Assembly (NCBI GenBank): GCA_013041835.1
Contig: JABDRH010000198.1
Coordinates: 1 to 8,752, forward strand
Reading direction: 5' to 3'
DNA from: Desulfatitalea sp.
GTDB taxonomy: Bacteria; Desulfobacterota; Desulfobacteria; Desulfobacterales; Desulfosarcinaceae
DNA: 8,752 nt
The translations under genes were made by a program, and so were the position numbers. Position 1 is the first letter of the stretch. The number at the start of each line of letters is the position of its first letter. Positions 7,101-8,752 of this stretch are shown piece by piece. The notes under the pieces were generated by a model. The model made no database searches, was not told where the DNA came from, and was given only the letters and a program-made list of their open reading frames with translations.

Positions 7101-7838
7101 TCCGACCATCTCTTCGATGGTATATCCAAGAATGTCTGCCATGGGTTGATTGACAAAGGTGGTCACACTGTCTTTATCAATCACCCAGATGCCTTCCTGA
7201 AGGCTTTCAATTAAATTGCGGTATTTTTCCTCGCTCGCCTCTAGACTCATAGCCGCGTTAATACGCTGCAATCGATTGATCATCAATTTTCCCAGAAGAA
7301 CCGTGCACAAGGGAAAAATCAGCAACACCGGAATGCTGATGGTCAACAACACTTCGAAGACAACCGATCGCGGCAGGGTTAGCATCCAAAACAACATTAA
7401 AATATGGGTGGCCATACCGAGAGCATAGAGATTCTGGGTTGAAACATCCTCGATCTTACTTTTTCGCCAGTACCGCCAAGCCAAGCCTACTCCGCTGGAA
7501 GTGACAATGACGGCCACTCCAGTATAAATCCCTGGACCGCCAATCAGAAGACGATAGGCGCAGGTTATAACAATAGCGACTATCGTTGGTACCGTTCCAA
7601 AGAAAAAGCCAACAACACACAGCAGCACAGATCGGGTGTCAAAAATTATACCAGCGTGGAATTTCCAAGGGTTCATCATGATGCCAACGCCGATGAGACC
7701 GAGCACGATTCCCAGCAGTATTGCCCCCAAAGCATCTTTTCTGCCTGGCTTGCCGATGTAGGAAACATCATATATTAACCCTAAAGCCAACAGCAACGCA
7801 GCATTGTTGACCAACCCGGTAATCAAGGAGGATGTCAT
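4161..7838 (-). CDS. Membrane hybrid histidine kinase: LytS-type 5TM sensor, five PAS domains, HisKA, HATPase and C-terminal receiver
   Basis: This 1225-residue protein opens with about six hydrophobic segments (residues 5-190). NPWKFHAGIIFDTRSVL (56-72) and AYRLLIGGPGIYTG (94-107) are typical of the 5TMR-LYT membrane sensor found in LytS-like kinases. Five PAS domains follow at about 202-318, 327-453, 461-582, 590-709 and 717-837; most end in a D-I/V/L-T linker such as DITERK or DVTERK. The kinase core has the phosphoacceptor in GGIAHDFNN (His866), the N box MNLCAN (Asn977), the G1 box SDTGTGI (1019-1025), the F box FEPYFTT (1034-1040) and the G2 box GEGTGLGLA (1044-1052). The receiver (about 1104-1220) has the acidic pair Asp1109/Asp1110, phospho-acceptor Asp1155 in TDMTMP, Ser1183 and Lys1205. 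All catalytic residues are present, so it should be active. There is no Hpt domain, so onward transfer needs a separate partner. ATG at 7838 has GAGGG six bases upstream. The signal is unknown; small ligands or redox sensing by PAS domains are possible. Confidence 0.95.
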   Translation of the reverse strand: MTSSLITGLVNNAALLLALGLIYDVSYIGKPGRKDALGAILLGIVLGLIGVGIMMNPWKFHAGIIFDTRSVLLCVVGFFFGTVPTIVAIVITCAYRLLIGGPGIYTGVAVIVTSSGVGLAWRYWRKSKIEDVSTQNLYALGMATHILMLFWMLTLPRSVVFEVLLTISIPVLLIFPLCTVLLGKLMINRLQRINAAMSLEASEEKYRNLIESLQEGIWVIDKDSVTTFVNQPMADILGYTIEEMVGKHLFSFVDDKSEDKAKQKLARRQNGIAEQHEFEFIKKDGAHVNVLMETQPIKDENGNYNGAIAGVVDITKQKLAEKRLLESEAKYRHLYETMTQGVVIQDSGGRIIEANRAACEILGLAMDQLLGKTPYDSRWRQIREDGSAYDPAEMPSYIALRTGKPSKGIHCGIYVPEKKEYRWVISGSVPRLKNGETKPFATMTVFTDITELNLAKNKVMETEGRYRALFENMTAGFVLFEVVQNNQGDPIDLKIIAANKGFESTTGVKVHFATGKRLTQVLPGIENDAADWIGNYGNVALTGEPRCFEGASELLGRYYSIIAYQSGPKECAVTFIDVTERKAVGVALRDSQALLSSLIQSIPDLVWLKDPQGVYLACNSRFERLFGAVQDDIVGKTDFDFVDKELADFFRKHDRIAMAKGKPNKNEEEVVFSDDGHHEILETIKNPIYDSDNKLIGVLGIGRDITERKKAETALRESEERFRRALENIPDVIVIYDEDLRIKYINQATTQLTGRARSDFIGRLETEIWPQEIYSKYMPTLQAALNTGHVHSVDVELSLKDNRLSYFRIACVPLLDQKGKVREVLGITHDLTERKNMEAERIAYEAKLRQSQKMEAVGNLAGGIAHDFNNILSSVIGFAELSLDDVEKGSLIDDNLQEVLNAGKRAKELVGQILAFARQSEEKLAPIEINSIVREVLKFIRSSIPTTIEIESGINSDSVILGNQTQIHQLLMNLCANATHAMEDEGGILSVSLKDISIDREFSEKKELMYGDYIELIVSDTGTGIAPDIVDSIFEPYFTTKEPGEGTGLGLAMVHGIVESHGGKIVVESTLGEGTSFTIYLPITHKRTSQHLYKPEHLPKGSERILFVDDEDPIAKLGSLELERLGYQVTTRTSSIRALELFKSRPNDFDLVITDMTMPKMTGDKLAIELLKVRSNIPVIVCSGYSKKISDKIARQIGIKAFLYKPVVYADLSKTVRRVLDGANG

Positions 7839-7844
7839 TTGATT

Positions 7845-7849
7845 CCCTC
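7845..7849 (-). promoter_or_regulatory. Ribosome binding site of the hybrid kinase gene
   Basis: GAGGG on the minus strand lies six bases before the ATG at 7838, which supports this start and a full set of membrane segments. Confidence 0.6.
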
Positions 7850-7985
7850 TTAAATAGTATTCATTCTCACAGCTATGTTTTTAAACCGCGGCTACGGCAA
7901 ATTTTCGAACAAAGATGGCCAGGCAGGTCGATAAACGCATGGAGGTCAGGTCCACGTCTGATTTAGAACCCAAATATCCTATCAT

Positions 7986-8016
7986 AATATCAGTTGAACT
8001 TCAACCCGTTGATATT
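7986..8016. repeat. Inverted repeat / hairpin in the kinase upstream region
   Basis: AATATCAGTTGA (7986-7997) pairs with TCAAC (8001-8005) and TGATATT (8010-8016). This gives 12 base pairs with a three-base loop and a four-base bulge on the right. Parts of both arms can instead pair with AGTTCAA at 8053-8059 and ATATCA at 8072-8077. It may be an operator, a leader structure in kinase mRNA, or part of a small RNA. Confidence 0.45.
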
Positions 8017-8166
8017 TCATGTCTTTATAACAGGTTGGATGTTGGACTAAAAAGTTCAATCTGCAAACCAGATATCAGCAAACGGGGTGGATACGTGAGC
8101 GCCCTTTTCCATTTTTATATTTAATTTTTCTTTCAATTCCAAATTTTTTCATTTTCAATAACATTC

Positions 8167-8180
8167 GGCAGGTACTTGCC
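8167..8180. promoter_or_regulatory. 14-base near-palindrome, candidate regulator binding site
   Basis: GGCAGGTACTTGCC is symmetric about the central GTAC except for one mismatched position per arm. It sits directly upstream of the candidate -35 box at 8182, where an activator would bind. No regulator can be assigned. Confidence 0.3.
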
Positions 8181-8181
8181 A

Positions 8182-8209
8182 TTAACCTTGCACACCATTG
8201 ACATACAAT
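8182..8209 (+). promoter_or_regulatory. Candidate sigma-70 promoter for the secreted protein gene
   Basis: TTAACC (8182-8187) and TACAAT (8204-8209, five of six bases of the -10 consensus) are separated by 16 bases. Transcription would start near 8216, with a leader of about 105 bases before the ATG at 8322. The AT-rich tract just upstream could act as an UP element. Two TTGACA hexamers (8198-8203 and 8217-8222) lie in the same place but lack a good -10 at the right distance. Confidence 0.35.
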
Positions 8210-8321
8210 CATAACTTTGACACAGTCGTTTTCACGAAAAAGCAATCGCCTATCTCTTCTTTTTTTTAAGAAAAGCAAGTTTTTATCCTTTAACGAATCT
8301 AAAATGAGAAAGGTCAATTTA

Positions 8322-8752
8322 ATGGACACAAGCATGAAAAGACTTCAGACGATAAAAACATTGCTACCGGTCATCGTGGTTCTTTGCTTTTTCCTTACGA
8401 ACCCGGCCCACGCAGAGCTGGTCCAAGGAACCTTCGCCCAGCCGCCCTGGACCGCTTTCCCCGGGGATTTCCGTTTCACGCCCGCTTTTCCGGACACTTG
8501 CTCCCGCTATGACATCTACGTGTTCAAGCGAGTCACTGGTGATTTCGACATTCTCAAAGTGACAGGCCAATTTCCCCATGCACGCTATTTTTCTTTTAAC
8601 TTGTACGATTATTTCTACGCAACCGAATTTGCGGCTCTGGCGGATATCGAAATCCAGCCGGACACCGGGCACATCAATCCTTTTGATCCAGACCAGCGCC
8701 GAGAGGCCGAAGACCGCTCCTACACCCTTTACCTGGTCAAGGAAGGCGTGCC
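8322..8752 (+). CDS. Secreted protein of unknown function, C-terminus outside window
   Basis: The reading frame from ATG at 8322 is open to the window end (143 codons). A GAGAAAGG Shine-Dalgarno lies eight bases upstream of this ATG; an in-frame ATG at 8304 has none and would only add six residues. Residues 1-31 form a Sec signal peptide: basic MKRLQTIK, hydrophobic LLPVIVVLCFFL, and cleavage after AHA (29-31). Cys21 is not in a lipobox. The mature part contains PPWTAFPGDFRF (41-52) and a segment ARYFSFNLYD (87-96) followed by IQPDTGHINPFDP (111-123). That pattern distantly recalls the conserved 'RY-SF-L-D' and 'NPF' blocks of secreted DUF1214/DUF1254-type proteins, but this is a memory-based impression and the family is not assigned. 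GC content and codon use are closer to the left block than to the kinase. Confidence 0.85.
   Translation, partial: MDTSMKRLQTIKTLLPVIVVLCFFLTNPAHAELVQGTFAQPPWTAFPGDFRFTPAFPDTCSRYDIYVFKRVTGDFDILKVTGQFPHARYFSFNLYDYFYATEFAALADIEIQPDTGHINPFDPDQRREAEDRSYTLYLVKEGV

Larger units (their letters stand above)
7839..8321. other. 483-base intergenic region between divergent genes
   Basis: No convincing gene is present. From left to right it contains the kinase ribosome binding site, a hairpin at 7986-8016 with a second small hairpin at 8042-8059, a strongly AT-rich tract at about 8107-8165 (only 12 G/C bases in 8101-8160), a near-palindrome at 8167-8180, a candidate promoter at 8182-8209, and a weak AT-rich stem at 8256-8279 followed by a T run. 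It separates the minus-strand kinase from the plus-strand secreted protein, so promoters for both should lie here. Only the plus-strand one is reasonably visible. Confidence 0.6.

Noticed and set aside
7854..7859. TACTAT as the -10 box of the kinase promoter on the minus strand
   Set aside because: Transcription would begin inside the ribosome binding site, and no -35 lies at the proper distance.
8081..8120. Terminator-like GGG...CCC followed by TTTT
   Set aside because: Only three pairs with a long loop can form, too weak for an intrinsic terminator.
7915..8124. 69-codon plus-strand open frame in the kinase upstream region
   Set aside because: It has no Shine-Dalgarno, no recognisable domain, and runs through the hairpins and into the AT-rich tract. 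It looks like chance openness.
8167..8180. Sigma-54 promoter reading of GGCAGGTACTTGCC
   Set aside because: GG and GC are separated by nine bases, not the strictly required ten, and the -24 consensus is poor.

Overview
The window looks like chromosomal DNA from a Gram-negative bacterium. It has a lipoprotein signal peptide, a glutathione-synthetase-type ATP-grasp enzyme and a very large multi-PAS hybrid histidine kinase of a style common in Desulfobacterota (sulfate-reducing 'Deltaproteobacteria'). That placement is an inference from protein style; there is no rRNA, tRNA or other phylogenetic marker. No CRISPR array, tRNA, insertion sequence or attachment site was seen.

Left block (1-3380, GC-rich). 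Two overlapping minus-strand genes run toward the left edge. The first, starting with TTG, encodes a glutathione-synthetase-like ATP-grasp ligase (2022 to 1009). Its last 8 bases overlap the start of a lipoprotein of the SBP_bac_5 oligopeptide-binding family (1016 to the window edge, C-terminus missing). Divergent from them is a 411-residue radical SAM protein (2145-3380) with an atypical Cx4CxxC cluster motif and a short N-terminal domain that resembles a B12-binding fold without its B12 motif. The 122-base gap between the divergent genes holds two candidate sigma-70 promoters whose -10 boxes overlap. A ligase, a radical SAM enzyme and a peptide-binding lipoprotein together suggest making and importing, or sensing, a small peptide-like compound. 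This is inference only.

Middle block (about 3400-8320, clearly lower GC). An intergenic hairpin separates the convergent radical SAM gene and a minus-strand SRPBCC/START-like protein (4119 to 3574). The SRPBCC gene lies 41 bases downstream of a 1225-residue hybrid sensor kinase (7838 to 4161), probably in the same transcription unit. The kinase has a LytS-type 5TM membrane sensor, five PAS domains, a classical HisKA/HATPase core and a C-terminal receiver.

Right block (7839-8752). A 483-base non-coding stretch contains a strong hairpin with competing pairing partners, a very AT-rich tract, a 14-base near-palindrome and a plausible promoter. It leads into a plus-strand secreted protein of unknown function (from 8322, cut by the window edge), where GC content rises again.
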